From NCBI RefSeq assembly GCF_947251865.1, contig NZ_OX366394.1, forward strand, positions 1 to 64,000: a stretch of DNA of 64,000 nt. Reading direction: 5' to 3'. This stretch comes from Wolbachia endosymbiont (group B) of Protocalliphora azurea. GTDB taxonomy: Bacteria; Pseudomonadota; Alphaproteobacteria; Rickettsiales; Anaplasmataceae. Position numbers and translations under genes: made by a program. This document shows, in pieces, positions 1 through 9,495 of this stretch. The notes under the pieces are model-generated. The model saw only the letters and a list, made by a program, of their open reading frames with translations, did not search any database and was not told the DNA's origin. How positions within the stretch are numbered: the first letter of the stretch is position 1; each line of letters starts with the position of its first letter.

Positions 1-1016
1 TGGAAAGCAACAAACCAGCGATAGTAAGAATTATTAAGCAGAATAAGCCAAATGAAAAAGTACCTATTTGGTTAATGCGCCAGGCTGGTAGATCTCTTCC
101 TGAGTATCGCAAAGCCGTAGAAAAAACGAGTAATTTCATGGAGATATGCTATAGCATAGATTTAGTGGTAGAGCTGACGCTACAGCCAATAAAAAGATTT
201 GATATGGACGCAGCCATAATTTTTTCAGACATTTTAATAATAGCTGACGTTTTAGGTTGTGATGTGAATTTTGTTCGCGGTGTGGGTCCAATAATAAAAC
301 CTGTGAAAAGCTCTGAGGAGTTAAAAAATTCACAAGAATTTGAAACTAAAACCTTTCCAATCTTAAATGCCATCAGGAAAGTAAGAAGCCAATTATCAGA
401 GGAAAAGTCCCTTATAGGCTTTGCTGGAGGGCCGTGGACGGTAGCTTCCTACATCATAGAGGGTGGTAGTAGTAAAACTTTTTCTAAAGTATTACATTTC
501 TGTTCCCTAGAACTAGAAGAAGTAATTAAAAAAATAACAGAAGCGACAATTATTTATCTAATCAAACAGATAGAGTTTGGAGCAGATGTTATTCAGTTAT
601 TCGACAGCAATGCTGGTATATTGCAGGGAGAACTGTTTGAAAGGTATGTAATCAAGCCAACAAAGGAAATTGTTTCAGCAATAAAGAATAAGTTTCCTGA
701 TTTTCCTATAATAGGTTTTCCACGCTCTGCTGGAAATCTTTATAAGGATTACTATGAGAAAACAGGTGTATCTGCAGTAAGTATAGATTATAATGTTCCA
801 ATAGAATGGGCGAAAGCAAATCTAAAAATTCCTCTGCAAGGGAACCTTAATCCTAGTCTTTTGGCCTACAATAAGGCAGAAGCAATTGAAGAAGCAAAGC
901 GTATAATAGATTGTTTTAGAGGGTTACCTTTTATATTTAATCTTGGACATGGAGTGCTTCCTGATACTCCGGTTGAAAATATTGCTGCATTAGTGGACCT
1001 AGTAAGAAACTACTAA
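1..1016 (+). CDS. hemE: Uroporphyrinogen decarboxylase (5' end at window edge)
   Basis: Decarboxylates uroporphyrinogen III to coproporphyrinogen III in cytosolic heme synthesis. The frame is open from base 3. Bases 1-2 are TG, so an ATG would begin one base before the window, giving a near-complete protein of about 338 residues ([11 protein letters not shown]). The ATG at 75 is internal, because PIWL precedes the family motif MRQAGR and that motif normally lies about 25 residues in. Visible landmarks are [12 protein letters not shown] (Ser where Tyr is usual), the catalytic-Asp segment [12 protein letters not shown], the [14 protein letters not shown] block and the C-terminal [12 protein letters not shown]. 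No upstream context is visible. Confidence 0.95.
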
Positions 1017-1454
1017 AACTCTTGTATGAAAAGCCTTTATGAGGGTGGAATGAAAACCTTACTTGACAAATCTTTACACTTTCCTTATTATGGCAATAAG
1101 AGTATTTATCCTTGTTTTTGGGCTCAACGACAAAATTCAGTAAAAAAACTCAGATATCTATTGGCAGGTTACAAAAAATTATAGCGGCTGCATGTCTTTT
1201 TTATTTTTTCTACATTCAGCCAAATCGCGCTTATTTTAAGCGTTAGCACATTATTACAATGCCAATTTACATTATTATAGGGTCAAAACTCGCTATACGG
1301 GGATTTATTTGCCTTTTTAAATTTATTAAGCTTTTTAATATCTATAGTTAATATATTTAAGAGTACAAAAATACCAACCTTTATGTAAAATAATAAAACT
1401 TCTAGCTTTTTTGTTGTGTAGAGTTTATCATTTTTATTTAACTTTAGTGAGATT
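1017..1454 (+). other. 438-bp hairpin-rich intergenic region, possible leader or small RNA
   Basis: Between hemE and aspC. It holds the promoter at 1063-1091, a hairpin at 1186-1221 (GGCTGCATGT against ACATTCAGCC, one mismatch) and a smaller one at 1228-1242 (CGCTT/AAGCG). Two tiny frames are open, 1026-1184 (52 codons, same frame as hemE) and 1259-1351 (30 codons). Neither has a ribosome-binding site or a recognisable product. The 3' part is very AT-rich and could be a dispersed Wolbachia repeat. Confidence 0.4.
1063..1091 (+). promoter_or_regulatory. Strong sigma70-type promoter
   Basis: TTGACA at 1063-1068 and TATTAT at 1086-1091 are separated by exactly 17 bases, close to the consensus. 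It would drive either an untranslated RNA in 1098-1454 or aspC with a leader of about 350 nt. Confidence 0.5.
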
Positions 1455-2648
1455 ATGTCAGACCTTGCAAAGAGGATGTCTCTGATAAAACCATCGCCTA
1501 CAATCGCTGTGACCGATAAGGCAAACAGATTAAAAAGCGAAGGAAAGAAAATTTGCGTTTTAGCTGCGGGAGAGCCGGATTTTGACACTCCAGATCATAT
1601 AAAAAAGGCAGCTATTCAATCGATAAATGAAGGCAAAACTAAATATACTGCTGTTGATGGAACGCGTGAGCTTAAAGAGGCGATAATCAATAAGTTAAAA
1701 AGGGATAACATTCTAGAATACACACTTAGCCAAATCTGTGTTGGTGCTGGTGCTAAGCAGGTGTTATTCAATTTGTTCATGGCAACAATTAACCCTGGGG
1801 ATGAAGCTATAATACCAGCTCCTTATTGGGTTTCATATGTTGATATGGTAAGTCTTTTTGGCGGACTGCCAGTTGTTGTAGAGTGCAAACAAAACTTTAA
1901 GCTGATACCGGAGTTACTGGAAAGCAATATAACTGAGAAAACTAAGTGGTTAATTCTCAACTCACCAAATAATCCAGCAGGAATTGTCTATACATATGAT
2001 GAATTGAAAAGCATAGCGCAAGTATTGCTTAAACATCCACATGTGAATGTTGTTACAGATGATATTTATGAGCACATAGTATACGACGAAAAGTTTTTTA
2101 CCATTGCTCAGGTTGAGCCAAAACTTTATGATAGAGTTTTTGTGGTCAATGGAGTATCAAAAGCCTATGCAATGACGGGCTGGAGAATAGGCTATATTGC
2201 AGGCAGGAGTGATGTGATAAAAGCTATTTCTACACTGCAGTCTCAAAGTACTTCTAACCCAAACTCGATAGCACAAGCAGCAGCAGTTGAAGCGTTAAAC
2301 GGTGATCATAGTTTTTTGAAAGAAAGAACAAAAATCTTTAAGGATCGTAGAGATTTTGTAGTAAAAAAGCTAAATTCTGCTTCAGGATTGTCAGCATCTA
2401 TTCCACAAGGTGCATTCTATTTGTTTGTCGCATGTGAAGGTTTATTGGGTAAGAGCACGAAAAGTGGTAAAGTAATAAATAGTGATCTTGATTTTGCTGA
2501 ATATTTGTTGGAAGACCATTTAGTTGCTGTTGTTCCAGGAATTGCGTTTGGTCTGAAAAATTTTGTCAGAATTTCTTATGCAACCTCTCAGGAACAATTA
2601 GAAATTGGATGTAATAGTATTATTAAAGCATGTGAAATGCTAAGTTAA
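1455..2648 (+). CDS. aspC: Aspartate aminotransferase, class I PLP enzyme
   Basis: Interconverts aspartate/2-oxoglutarate and oxaloacetate/glutamate, linking amino acids to the TCA cycle. At 397 residues it has the usual length of the AspC-Ibeta group. Seen: NNPAG at 172-176, the cofactor-binding TDDIYEHIVY near 201-210, the PLP lysine K236 in VSKAYAMTGWRIGY, and the C-terminal substrate-carboxylate segment FVRISYATS. The start is ATG with no strong ribosome-binding site. The SMR gene follows 48 bp downstream. The family has mixed specificities (aspartate, glutamate, prephenate), so the exact substrate is inferred. Confidence 0.93.
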   Translation: MSDLAKRMSLIKPSPTIAVTDKANRLKSEGKKICVLAAGEPDFDTPDHIKKAAIQSINEGKTKYTAVDGTRELKEAIINKLKRDNILEYTLSQICVGAGAKQVLFNLFMATINPGDEAIIPAPYWVSYVDMVSLFGGLPVVVECKQNFKLIPELLESNITEKTKWLILNSPNNPAGIVYTYDELKSIAQVLLKHPHVNVVTDDIYEHIVYDEKFFTIAQVEPKLYDRVFVVNGVSKAYAMTGWRIGYIAGRSDVIKAISTLQSQSTSNPNSIAQAAAVEALNGDHSFLKERTKIFKDRRDFVVKKLNSASGLSASIPQGAFYLFVACEGLLGKSTKSGKVINSDLDFAEYLLEDHLVAVVPGIAFGLKNFVRISYATSQEQLEIGCNSIIKACEMLS

Positions 2649-2696
2649 CTTTTTAATATTCTTATGTATAATATTTCAGTAAGATAGAGTTGATTT

Positions 2697-3014
2697 ATGG
2701 CGTGGGTATATTTGCTATTAGCTGGTTTGGTTGAAATAATATGGACCACAGCACTGAAATATAGCAATGGCTTTACTCGTGTTATACCTGTAGTAATTAT
2801 TTTAGTTAGCGGTTCTGTAAGTCTTTACTGGCTATCGTTAGCAATGAAGTCTATCCCCCTTGGTACATCTTATGCAGTTTGGACTGGTATAGGTTCTATA
2901 GGTGCAGCGATAATAGGAATAATGTTTTTTAATGACCCAGTAAATTTTGGGCGTTTATTTTCCCTTGCTTTGGTAGTGCTGGGTATTATAGGATTAAAAG
3001 TATTTTCCAATTAG
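2697..3014 (+). CDS. sugE: SMR-family efflux protein (SugE/Gdx type)
   Basis: Small inner-membrane, proton-coupled exporter. Its 105 residues form four hydrophobic helices. The essential membrane glutamate is E13 (LLAGLVEIIW), followed by ALKYSNGFTR, which resembles the guanidinium-exporter (SugE/Gdx) branch more than EmrE. The SMR signature GTSYAVWTGIGSIGA lies in helix 3. It ends 16 bp before the convergent hypothetical gene. Substrate (guanidinium or quaternary ammonium) is inferred from subfamily resemblance only. Confidence 0.88.
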   Translation: MAWVYLLLAGLVEIIWTTALKYSNGFTRVIPVVIILVSGSVSLYWLSLAMKSIPLGTSYAVWTGIGSIGAAIIGIMFFNDPVNFGRLFSLALVVLGIIGLKVFSN

Positions 3015-3030
3015 GAAAAGTTAAGTACGT

Positions 3031-3543
3031 CTATTTTACCATCTCAGGACTTTCTACTAAAGTTGCCTTGGATTTTTCGGTTCTTGAAGAGGGCATTCCT
3101 ATTGATTTAGCAAGTACCTTTCTGATGTTCAATGTTTCATTTTTCTCATTTTGTTGAATTAAGTTAATATCGTTTATTTTATTCATTAAATCTTTTCCTT
3201 CCTTTAAAATTTTTAAATCGCTTTCGTTGATATGATGTTCATTTTTAAATTCTGCAACGATTTCTTTCTTCTTTGGATGAGTATTCAGAAATTCTAATAT
3301 CTGGTGTTTAGCAACAGCTTGAATAAATTTCTTATCGTGAAATATTGAATTGTTATGTAGTTCTTCTATGATTTTATCATATTGTTTTGCTTCATTTACA
3401 GTAAGTTTTATTATTTCTTCTGTGCTACTTAAAAGTTCCCTGTATAACTTGTCGTATCTATTGCCTGTGTGTGAGGCAAATGTTTGTTCAATGTATTTTG
3501 TTATGTAGTTTTGTAGCGTATTGTCTATTGTATCTATGTTCAT
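3031..3543 (-). CDS. Hypothetical protein, mostly helical
   Basis: I do not recognise a family. The 170-residue product is charged and predicted helical, rich in Lys, Glu and Ile, with no signal peptide or membrane segment. The C-terminus is basic and Ser-rich (GMPSSRTEKSKATLVESPEMVK). AAGGTGAG lies just upstream of the ATG and supports the start. It is convergent with the SMR gene and has no operon partner. Most likely a cytosolic or secreted Wolbachia-specific protein. Confidence 0.6.
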   Translation of the reverse strand: MNIDTIDNTLQNYITKYIEQTFASHTGNRYDKLYRELLSSTEEIIKLTVNEAKQYDKIIEELHNNSIFHDKKFIQAVAKHQILEFLNTHPKKKEIVAEFKNEHHINESDLKILKEGKDLMNKINDINLIQQNEKNETLNIRKVLAKSIGMPSSRTEKSKATLVESPEMVK

Positions 3544-3932
3544 TCACTCACCTTGCTTTTATGTTATATTTTACACGCGAAAAGGTTAATATTAAGTTAA
3601 CTTAGACGTCTCTAAAGCCAAGTTTTACTAAAAATTATATTATTTAAAATATAATTGTTATCACGAAATAAAAGCGTAAGTAAAATGAATTTTGTAACAA
3701 AACTAAAACTTATAGTAAAAAAAAATAAAGCTTAAGATGAACAAGGGTAAAATTATAAAAATCCTTATCATCTGTGGTATAATTTTTTTCATATACCTTA
3801 TCCATGAACCAGTTATAGATATGCTAAAAGGTCTCTTTTAAGAAAGATACTCGGATTAGAGTAGCTATTTACAAAAGTGTTGCTCCTTGCTGATAAAATA
3901 CCTATAATTCCGTTTTTTAGGTAATATTAGCA
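3544..3932. other. 389-bp intergenic region
   Basis: AT-rich gap between two genes reading away from each other. Apart from the possible 34-codon frame at 3737-3841 I see no RNA gene, clear promoter or repeat. Confidence 0.4.
3737..3841 (+). CDS. Possible 34-residue single-pass membrane peptide
   Basis: An ATG frame encodes MNKGKIIKILIICGIIFF and ends HEPVIDMLKGLF, with one hydrophobic helix at about residues 6-21. Composition is that of a real small membrane protein and it sits in an otherwise empty gap, but the ribosome-binding site is poor. Could be a chance frame. Confidence 0.35.
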   Translation: MNKGKIIKILIICGIIFFIYLIHEPVIDMLKGLF

Positions 3933-5168
3933 TTGCAGAGAAATTTTTTCATATGGTTGCTAGCATCACTATTTTATGCATACCAGTATATATTGCGTGT
4001 AATTCCAAATATAATCGCGCCTGAATTAATAACAAAATTTAACATAAGTATTACAGATGTTGGTCAATTTGGTGGGCTATATTATATAGGCTATACGCTT
4101 GCTCACATACCTGTTGGTCTTGCCCTTGATAGATTTGGGCCAAAGTTTGTTTTACCTGCGTGTATTGTCTTAACATTTGCTGGAACATTGCCGCTAATAT
4201 GCTTTGATCAGTGGTATTACTCAATACTTGGTAGAATGATTGTCGGAATTGGATCGTCTGCTTCAGCAATTGGACTTTTCAAAGTTGCAAGCATGTATTT
4301 TTCACAAGAAAAATCAGCAAGGATGGCTAGCTTATCTATAATAATAGGGTTATTAGGAGCTATTTATGGTGGATTACCTCTAGACTTCTTGCTCAATAAA
4401 TTTGGTTGGAATTATGTTATATACACTTTCTCAGCATTTGGTTGTTTACTTGCTCTGCTGTTGCTTTTAATAACGCCAAATTCTAACATAGAGGAGAGTA
4501 GAAATGACAACATACTTCAAGATTTAAAAACTGTACTTTTCAATAAACATATCATTCTAATCAGCTTTTTTGGGGGCTTGATGGTTGGACCACTAGAAGG
4601 TTTTGCTGATGGTTGGGCGAAAGCGTTCTTATGTGAAGCATATCAAATGAACGGAGATTTGGCATCTTCACTTTCCTCTCTCATGTTTATAGGTATGGGA
4701 GCTGGATCATTCTTTCTCGCTTATTTACTGGAGAAGTATCCAGACAAACATTACGAGGTGATTATTGCGTGTTCTTTTGCAATGATCGCTAGCTTCCTCT
4801 TGCTTTTTACACAATTTGGCGGTTTATATATTGCATTACCTACACTTCTTGTTATCGGCTTTGCATCTGGGTATCAGGTAATTACTATTTACAAGGCAAT
4901 AAGTTATGTAAACAATAACTTGGTAGGCTTAGCCACAGCTGTATCAAACATGATAGTTATGGTTTTTGGCTATTTTTTTCATACTGGAATTGCAAAAATA
5001 ATAGACTTATGTTGGAATGGAACGGTAATACAAGGAAATCCTGTGTATGGTACTGAGTTACTAGTAAAAGCAATATCAATTATTCCTGTATGTCTGCTTT
5101 TGGCTGTTTTTGGATTTATGTGGTTAAGGAAAAGGTCTTATGACAATTGCTTCAGAAAGGATTTGTAA
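3933..5168 (+). CDS. Major facilitator superfamily transporter
   Basis: Inner-membrane secondary transporter of 411 residues with about 12 hydrophobic helices. The loop 2-3 motif A is visible as [12 protein letters not shown] near residues 63-75, and a Gly-rich helix follows ([15 protein letters not shown]). The start is TTG at 3933, because the hydrophobic first helix ([15 protein letters not shown]) begins immediately. The 3' end overlaps glyA by 29 bp in another frame, indicating co-transcription and probable translational coupling. Substrate unknown; Rickettsiales carry many such proteins for host metabolites. Confidence 0.85.
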   Translation: MQRNFFIWLLASLFYAYQYILRVIPNIIAPELITKFNISITDVGQFGGLYYIGYTLAHIPVGLALDRFGPKFVLPACIVLTFAGTLPLICFDQWYYSILGRMIVGIGSSASAIGLFKVASMYFSQEKSARMASLSIIIGLLGAIYGGLPLDFLLNKFGWNYVIYTFSAFGCLLALLLLLITPNSNIEESRNDNILQDLKTVLFNKHIILISFFGGLMVGPLEGFADGWAKAFLCEAYQMNGDLASSLSSLMFIGMGAGSFFLAYLLEKYPDKHYEVIIACSFAMIASFLLLFTQFGGLYIALPTLLVIGFASGYQVITIYKAISYVNNNLVGLATAVSNMIVMVFGYFFHTGIAKIIDLCWNGTVIQGNPVYGTELLVKAISIIPVCLLLAVFGFMWLRKRSYDNCFRKDL

Positions 5169-6417
5169 CTCTGAAAATAATTTAAAGTCTTTTGATAATG
5201 AAGTTTATCTCTCTATAGAGAAGGAACTGCAGCGTCAAAGATCGCAGTTGCAATTGATTGCATCGGAGAATTTTGCAAGTAAAGCAGTGATGGAAGCACA
5301 GGGTTCTTTTCTGACTAATAAATATGCAGAAGGTTATCCTGGTAAAAGATATTACTGTGGCTGTGAGTATGTAGATGAAGTTGAAAATCTGGCTATAGAA
5401 AGGCTTTGTAAGCTGTTTAATGTTAAATTTGCAAATGTTCAACCTCACTCTGGTTCTCAGGCAAATCAAGCAGTGTTTGCTTCACTACTTACTCCGGGTG
5501 ATACAATACTTGGATTGTCACTGAATTGTGGTGGACATTTAACTCATGGTGCAGCACCAAACCTTTCTGGTAAGTGGTTTAAGTCGATCCAGTATACAGT
5601 TAATAGAGACACTTACCTGCTTGATATGGATGAGGTGGAAAGGCTAGCGCTAGAGCATAAACCGAAGCTAATCATTGCTGGTGCTTCCGCTTATCCAAGA
5701 GAAATAGATTTCGAGCGCTTTCGTGAAATTGCGAATAAAGTTGGTGCATATTTGCTTGCAGATATTGCGCACTATTCAGGGCTTATTGCTGCAGGTTGTT
5801 ACCCATCACCTGCTGAATATGCGCATGTTATGACTTCTACAACTCACAAGACTCTACGTGGTCCTCGTGGTGGAGTGGTAATGACAAATGATGAAGCGTT
5901 ACATAAAAAAATTCAGTCTGCAGTTTTTCCAGGATTGCAAGGTGGGCCACTTATGCATGTGATAGCTGCAAAAGCTGTTGCATTTAAGGAAGCATTAGCG
6001 CCAGAGTTTAAAACTTATAGTAAAAAAGTTGTGGAAAATGCGAAAGTGTTAGCTCAAGCGCTGCAAGGGCATGGGCTGAACATTATAACCGGTGGCACTG
6101 ACTCTCATATAGTGCTAGTTGATTTAAGATCACGGAAATTGACTGGAAAAGACGTTGTGAATAGCCTTGAAAGAGCTGGCATTACCTGCAATAAAAACTC
6201 CGTGCCGTTTGACACAGAAAAACCAACCATTACTTCAGGGCTCCGTTTTGGTACCGCTGCTGAGACAACACGCGGACTTGAGAAAAAAGATTTTAAAGAG
6301 ATAGCTGATCTGATAAATGAAATAATTCAGGGATTAATTGATGGAAATAGCCCTGATGTTGAAAAAGCAGTGAAAAATAAAGTTGAAAGTATTTGTAGTA
6401 ATTTTCCTATTTATTAA
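5140..6417 (+). CDS. glyA: Serine hydroxymethyltransferase
   Basis: PLP enzyme converting serine and tetrahydrofolate to glycine and methylene-THF, the main one-carbon source. At 425 residues it is full length. Seen: [10 protein letters not shown] near 41-50, [20 protein letters not shown]208/H211 in LADIAHYSG, and PLP lysine K237 in [14 protein letters not shown]. The ATG at 5140 lies inside the end of the MFS gene. pgk follows after 76 bp. Confidence 0.97.
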   Translation: MTIASERICNSENNLKSFDNEVYLSIEKELQRQRSQLQLIASENFASKAVMEAQGSFLTNKYAEGYPGKRYYCGCEYVDEVENLAIERLCKLFNVKFANVQPHSGSQANQAVFASLLTPGDTILGLSLNCGGHLTHGAAPNLSGKWFKSIQYTVNRDTYLLDMDEVERLALEHKPKLIIAGASAYPREIDFERFREIANKVGAYLLADIAHYSGLIAAGCYPSPAEYAHVMTSTTHKTLRGPRGGVVMTNDEALHKKIQSAVFPGLQGGPLMHVIAAKAVAFKEALAPEFKTYSKKVVENAKVLAQALQGHGLNIITGGTDSHIVLVDLRSRKLTGKDVVNSLERAGITCNKNSVPFDTEKPTITSGLRFGTAAETTRGLEKKDFKEIADLINEIIQGLIDGNSPDVEKAVKNKVESICSNFPIY

Positions 6418-6493
6418 TTTATTTAGCATTGGAATTTCCTTCCTTTACTTTGGATTAAACTATTGTATAGTGATTTTATAGCTCTTTAATTTT

Positions 6494-7684
6494 ATGATAA
6501 ATGTACCTAGCATAGAGAGTTGTGATTTTCACAATAAAAATGTTCTGCTCAGGGTTGACTTCAATGTTCCTATAAAAAATGGAAGAATTTGTGATGCCAC
6601 TCGTATTTTGAGAGCGCTACCTACCATTCAGTATTTGGCAAATGCGGGTGCAAAAGTTATTGTTATCTCACATTTTGGGCGTCCAAAAGCCAAAGACAGT
6701 AACTTATCGCTAAAAAACGTAGTTGAAACTTTATCGCGGCTGCTAAGCAAAGAAGTGAAATTTATTGATGATTGTATTGGTGAGAGAGTACAAAGAGCAA
6801 TAAATGCGATGGATGGAGGAGATATAATATTACTAGAGAATCTGAGGTTTTATAAAGAAGAAGAGCAGAATGATTCAAATTTTGCTAAACAATTAGCATC
6901 TCTAGCAGATATATATATAAATGATGCGTTTTCTTGCTCTCACAGAGCTCACGCTTCTATTTCACGCATTACGGAATTTTTACCTTCTTATGCAGGATTT
7001 TGCTTGCAAGATGAGCTAAAGTATCTTGAGCAAGCTATATCGTTTGACGCTAAACCTATTACTGCGATAGTTGGTGGAGCTAAAATATCAACTAAAATAA
7101 AAATGCTTATAAAGCTAGCAGAAAAGGTTGATTACCTTATTCTGGGCGGCGCAATTGCTAATAATTTTTTGTTATTTAATAAAGTTAATATAGGCAAGTC
7201 TTTTTTTCAAAATGGCGTTGATGATCTTCTGCACGATATTGTTGAGACGGCAAATAAAAACAATTGCAAAATAGTTGTGCCAGAAGACGTTTTGGTTGCA
7301 GTAAATTCTGATTATAGCACTGGCGTTTTAAGAAAAATTGAATCCATTTTGGACGGTGATATAATTTTAGATATCGGACCTCAAACTTTAAGCACAATAA
7401 GCGGTATAATAGCAAGCAGTAAAACTCTGCTGTGGAACGGACCTATTGGTGTTTTTGAACATTCAGCTTTTGCAAATGGTACAGTAGAGGTGATGAGAGT
7501 AGTAAGTGATTTGACACACGAAGGAAAATTAACCAGTGTAATAGGAGGAGGAGATAGTCTATCTGCAATAAATACTGCAGGTCTTGCCGATAAAGATTTT
7601 ACATATATTTCAACTGGTGGGGGAGCGTTTTTAAGTTGGCTAAGTGGTGATGAGATGCCAGGACTGCGATCAACATTAGATTAA
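6494..7684 (+). CDS. pgk: Phosphoglycerate kinase
   Basis: Transfers phosphate between 1,3-bisphosphoglycerate and ADP. In Wolbachia, which lacks complete sugar glycolysis, it most likely works in the gluconeogenic direction. 396 residues, usual length. Landmarks: substrate motif LRVDFNVP, SHFGRPK, the hinge/nucleotide-domain GGAKISTKI, and C-terminal GGGDSLSAINTAG with the catalytic Gly-rich loop TGGGAFLSWLSG. The start is ATG without an obvious Shine-Dalgarno sequence. Confidence 0.97.
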   Translation: MINVPSIESCDFHNKNVLLRVDFNVPIKNGRICDATRILRALPTIQYLANAGAKVIVISHFGRPKAKDSNLSLKNVVETLSRLLSKEVKFIDDCIGERVQRAINAMDGGDIILLENLRFYKEEEQNDSNFAKQLASLADIYINDAFSCSHRAHASISRITEFLPSYAGFCLQDELKYLEQAISFDAKPITAIVGGAKISTKIKMLIKLAEKVDYLILGGAIANNFLLFNKVNIGKSFFQNGVDDLLHDIVETANKNNCKIVVPEDVLVAVNSDYSTGVLRKIESILDGDIILDIGPQTLSTISGIIASSKTLLWNGPIGVFEHSAFANGTVEVMRVVSDLTHEGKLTSVIGGGDSLSAINTAGLADKDFTYISTGGGAFLSWLSGDEMPGLRSTLD

Positions 7685-7721
7685 AACTTTTTTAAGTTGT
7701 TGCTTATACCCTAGCTTCTTT

Positions 7722-8395
7722 ATGAATATGATTATGTCGAAAATAGCTAAGTTAATCTTGTGCTTAATAATACCAGTAATAGGATTTGTTTTTTACATTA
7801 AGGAGCATTATCTCAATGATGCAAATTCACAAATTGGCTTTGAGCCGTTTTTCAAAACAGATTCTTCAGATCCAGACTATATTCCACCACTTCCAGAGTT
7901 GACTGATTTTGATAGAGGAGTGTTAAGGGTTTGTGGAGATTGGGGAACACAGCCTGATGAAGAAGATTTCAGAATTTTGCTTGATTGTCCGCAGCATCAA
8001 GAAGTGGTGAAAAGGATATACGATAAGCTTGATCATCAGGTGATTACACCTAGTGCAGACTTGGGGTTGTTTAAAGATGAATTGACTAAGATTTGGTTTA
8101 CAAATAGCGGAACTGAAAAAGAAACTATAGGGTTTGGGCATATTTTTTGTGGTGAACCAGATAGATTGGGGCTAGGTGGTATGCATTTTGTAGGTAGATA
8201 TGTTGAGGCTCAAGAAAATAAGTGGGCGGGTGCGATTTGGGATAATGAATCTCTGTGCAATAAATTAGATATTAAGCCACCTGTTTACACATTTGGAATG
8301 AAATATCTAGGTAAGGATGGAGAAGTGAAAGTTAAGTGCCCAAGTGGGTACGCGTATAACCTTCATGCTGATGATATTTTAGTTTCTGCAACTAA
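7722..8395 (+). pseudogene. EndoU-like endoribonuclease, 5' part, split by IS630 copy 1
   Basis: Encodes an N-terminal membrane anchor or signal (LILCLIIPVIGFVFYI, residues 11-26), a Pro/Asp-rich linker, and a domain matching the EndoU/XendoU RNase pattern. H140 in GFGHIFCGE and H155 in GGMHFVGRYVEAQEN align with the two catalytic histidines of the GFEHVFVGE...GFHNW signature. The IS enters after codon 224. As it stands the frame runs 10 codons into the IS and stops at 8426. Removing the IS plus one TAA gives ACT AAG and restores a 279-residue protein. Both histidines precede the break, but the C-terminal strands and possibly the catalytic lysine are separated. Confidence 0.7.
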
Positions 8396-8477
8396 TACCA
8401 ATTCCCACTATGCAAAGAACAGATAGACAATAATGGGAAAGAAGTGATAATAAAGTAGATAAAATAGAGAGGTATAA

Positions 8478-8996
8478 ATGGCATTAAGGTCAAAACTATT
8501 AGACGAAAAAGTTGTAAATTTGGCGAAAGAAATGTTAAAAAAGGTCAGAAATAACGCATATGTTTCAAAAAAGTTACAAGCGGTGATAGCAGGAAAAGAA
8601 AGTAGTATAAGCGCTGTGGCAAGAATATGTAAAATTTCAAGGACTGCTTTGACTGAATGGATAAAGCATCTAAAATTTGGTAGAGTAGAAAGATTATTTG
8701 CCCCGTCTCAGCGGCGAAGAAAAAGCAAATTAAAGAAAAATCAACGTGAGCAAATTGAAATATGGGTAGAAAGAAATCCAAATATTACTATTAAGGAAGT
8801 GCAGATAAAAATCTCAGAGGAATTTGGCCTAAACATTAGCAAATCAACAGTGCACCGTGAGATACAAAGGATGAAATTTTCTTATATAACACCGAGGCCA
8901 ATGCACCATAAACAAGATAAAAACAAGCAAGAAGAGTTTAAAAAATACTTCAATAAAATAGTCAATTCCCACCCTGAAAAAGAGGTGTTTTTTTGA
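8478..8996 (+). CDS. IS630 transposase, N-terminal frame (ORF A), copy 1
   Basis: 172 residues: two helix-turn-helix-like DNA-binding regions (around ISAVARICKISRTALTEWI and ISKSTVHREIQRMKF) joined by a basic stretch (QRRRKSKLKKNQREQ). The frame ends in TGA at a run of seven T (8988-8994). The catalytic domain continues in ORF B, so a +1 shift (or equivalent slippage) on the T run is needed for a full transposase. GAGAGG upstream of the ATG is a fair ribosome-binding site. Confidence 0.9.
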   Translation: MALRSKLLDEKVVNLAKEMLKKVRNNAYVSKKLQAVIAGKESSISAVARICKISRTALTEWIKHLKFGRVERLFAPSQRRRKSKLKKNQREQIEIWVERNPNITIKEVQIKISEEFGLNISKSTVHREIQRMKFSYITPRPMHHKQDKNKQEEFKKYFNKIVNSHPEKEVFF

Positions 8997-9480
8997 TGAA
9001 TCACGATTTGGAACTCATTCAAAAATCGGACACGGATGGTTTAAAAAAGGGGTCAGAACGCAGGTTAAAATGAAAATTGGTAGACAAAATTTCTATATCT
9101 ACAGTGCGGTAAATCCAAGAAGTGGTAAGAAAATCAGCCTACTTGCTCCATATGTAAACACTGATTGTATGAATATATTTCTGGAGCAGATGTCGAAAGA
9201 TTTAGGCACGAAAAAAGCCTTTCTTGTAATGGATTGTGCAAGTTGGCATAGATCAAAAAGTTTGAAATTTCAGGAAAACATTACCATTATATACTTGCCT
9301 CCTTATTCACCGGAACTGAATCCTGTTGAGAGGTTGTGGCAATATATCAAATACAATACTTTACGTAACAGAGTCTACGATACCATAGGCTTACTTGCAG
9401 ATGTTCTGTGTAATTTTATTGTCAGTATTTCCAGCACTACTATTAAACGAGTTTGTAATGTTTCTTATTTGTTCGATTAG
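8995..9480 (+). CDS. IS630 transposase, catalytic frame (ORF B), copy 1
   Basis: Carries the DDE catalytic triad: Asp in DESRFG at the first codons, Asp in LVMDCASWH, and Glu in PPYSPELNPVERLWQ. Joined to ORF A across the T7 tract it gives a 333-residue transposase, the usual IS630 size. The first in-frame ATG is at 9070, which would leave out the first catalytic Asp, so frameshift expression from ORF A is the only way to an intact triad. Confidence 0.9.
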   Translation, partial: DESRFGTHSKIGHGWFKKGVRTQVKMKIGRQNFYIYSAVNPRSGKKISLLAPYVNTDCMNIFLEQMSKDLGTKKAFLVMDCASWHRSKSLKFQENITIIYLPPYSPELNPVERLWQYIKYNTLRNRVYDTIGLLADVLCNFIVSISSTTIKRVCNVSYLFD

Positions 9481-9495
9481 TAATGGAATTTGGTA

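Larger units (their letters stand above)
8396..9495 (+). mobile_element. IS630-family insertion sequence, copy 1 (1,100 bp)
   Basis: Begins TACCAATTCCCACTA and ends TAATGGAATTTGGTA, an imperfect terminal inverted repeat. It is flanked on both sides by TAA (8393-8395 and 9496-9498). It carries two overlapping frames for a DDE transposase. The copies at 31410-32509 and 54757-55856 have exactly the same length and identical encoded proteins. An equivalent reading is a 1,101-bp element beginning ATACC with the TA duplication typical of IS630; both restore the same target CTAAG. It lies in the EndoU-like gene, same strand. Confidence 0.93.

Noticed and set aside
75..1016. ATG 75 as the hemE start
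   Set aside because: The frame is open upstream and encodes conserved residues (PIWL) before MRQAGR; the true start is at or just before base 1.
1026..1184. 52-codon frame after hemE as a gene
   Set aside because: No ribosome-binding site, the promoter lies inside it and no recognisable product; kept only as a note in the intergenic region.
8545..8781. 78-codon frame opposite the IS transposase, repeated in all copies
   Set aside because: It repeats only because the IS repeats; antisense to the conserved transposase frame.
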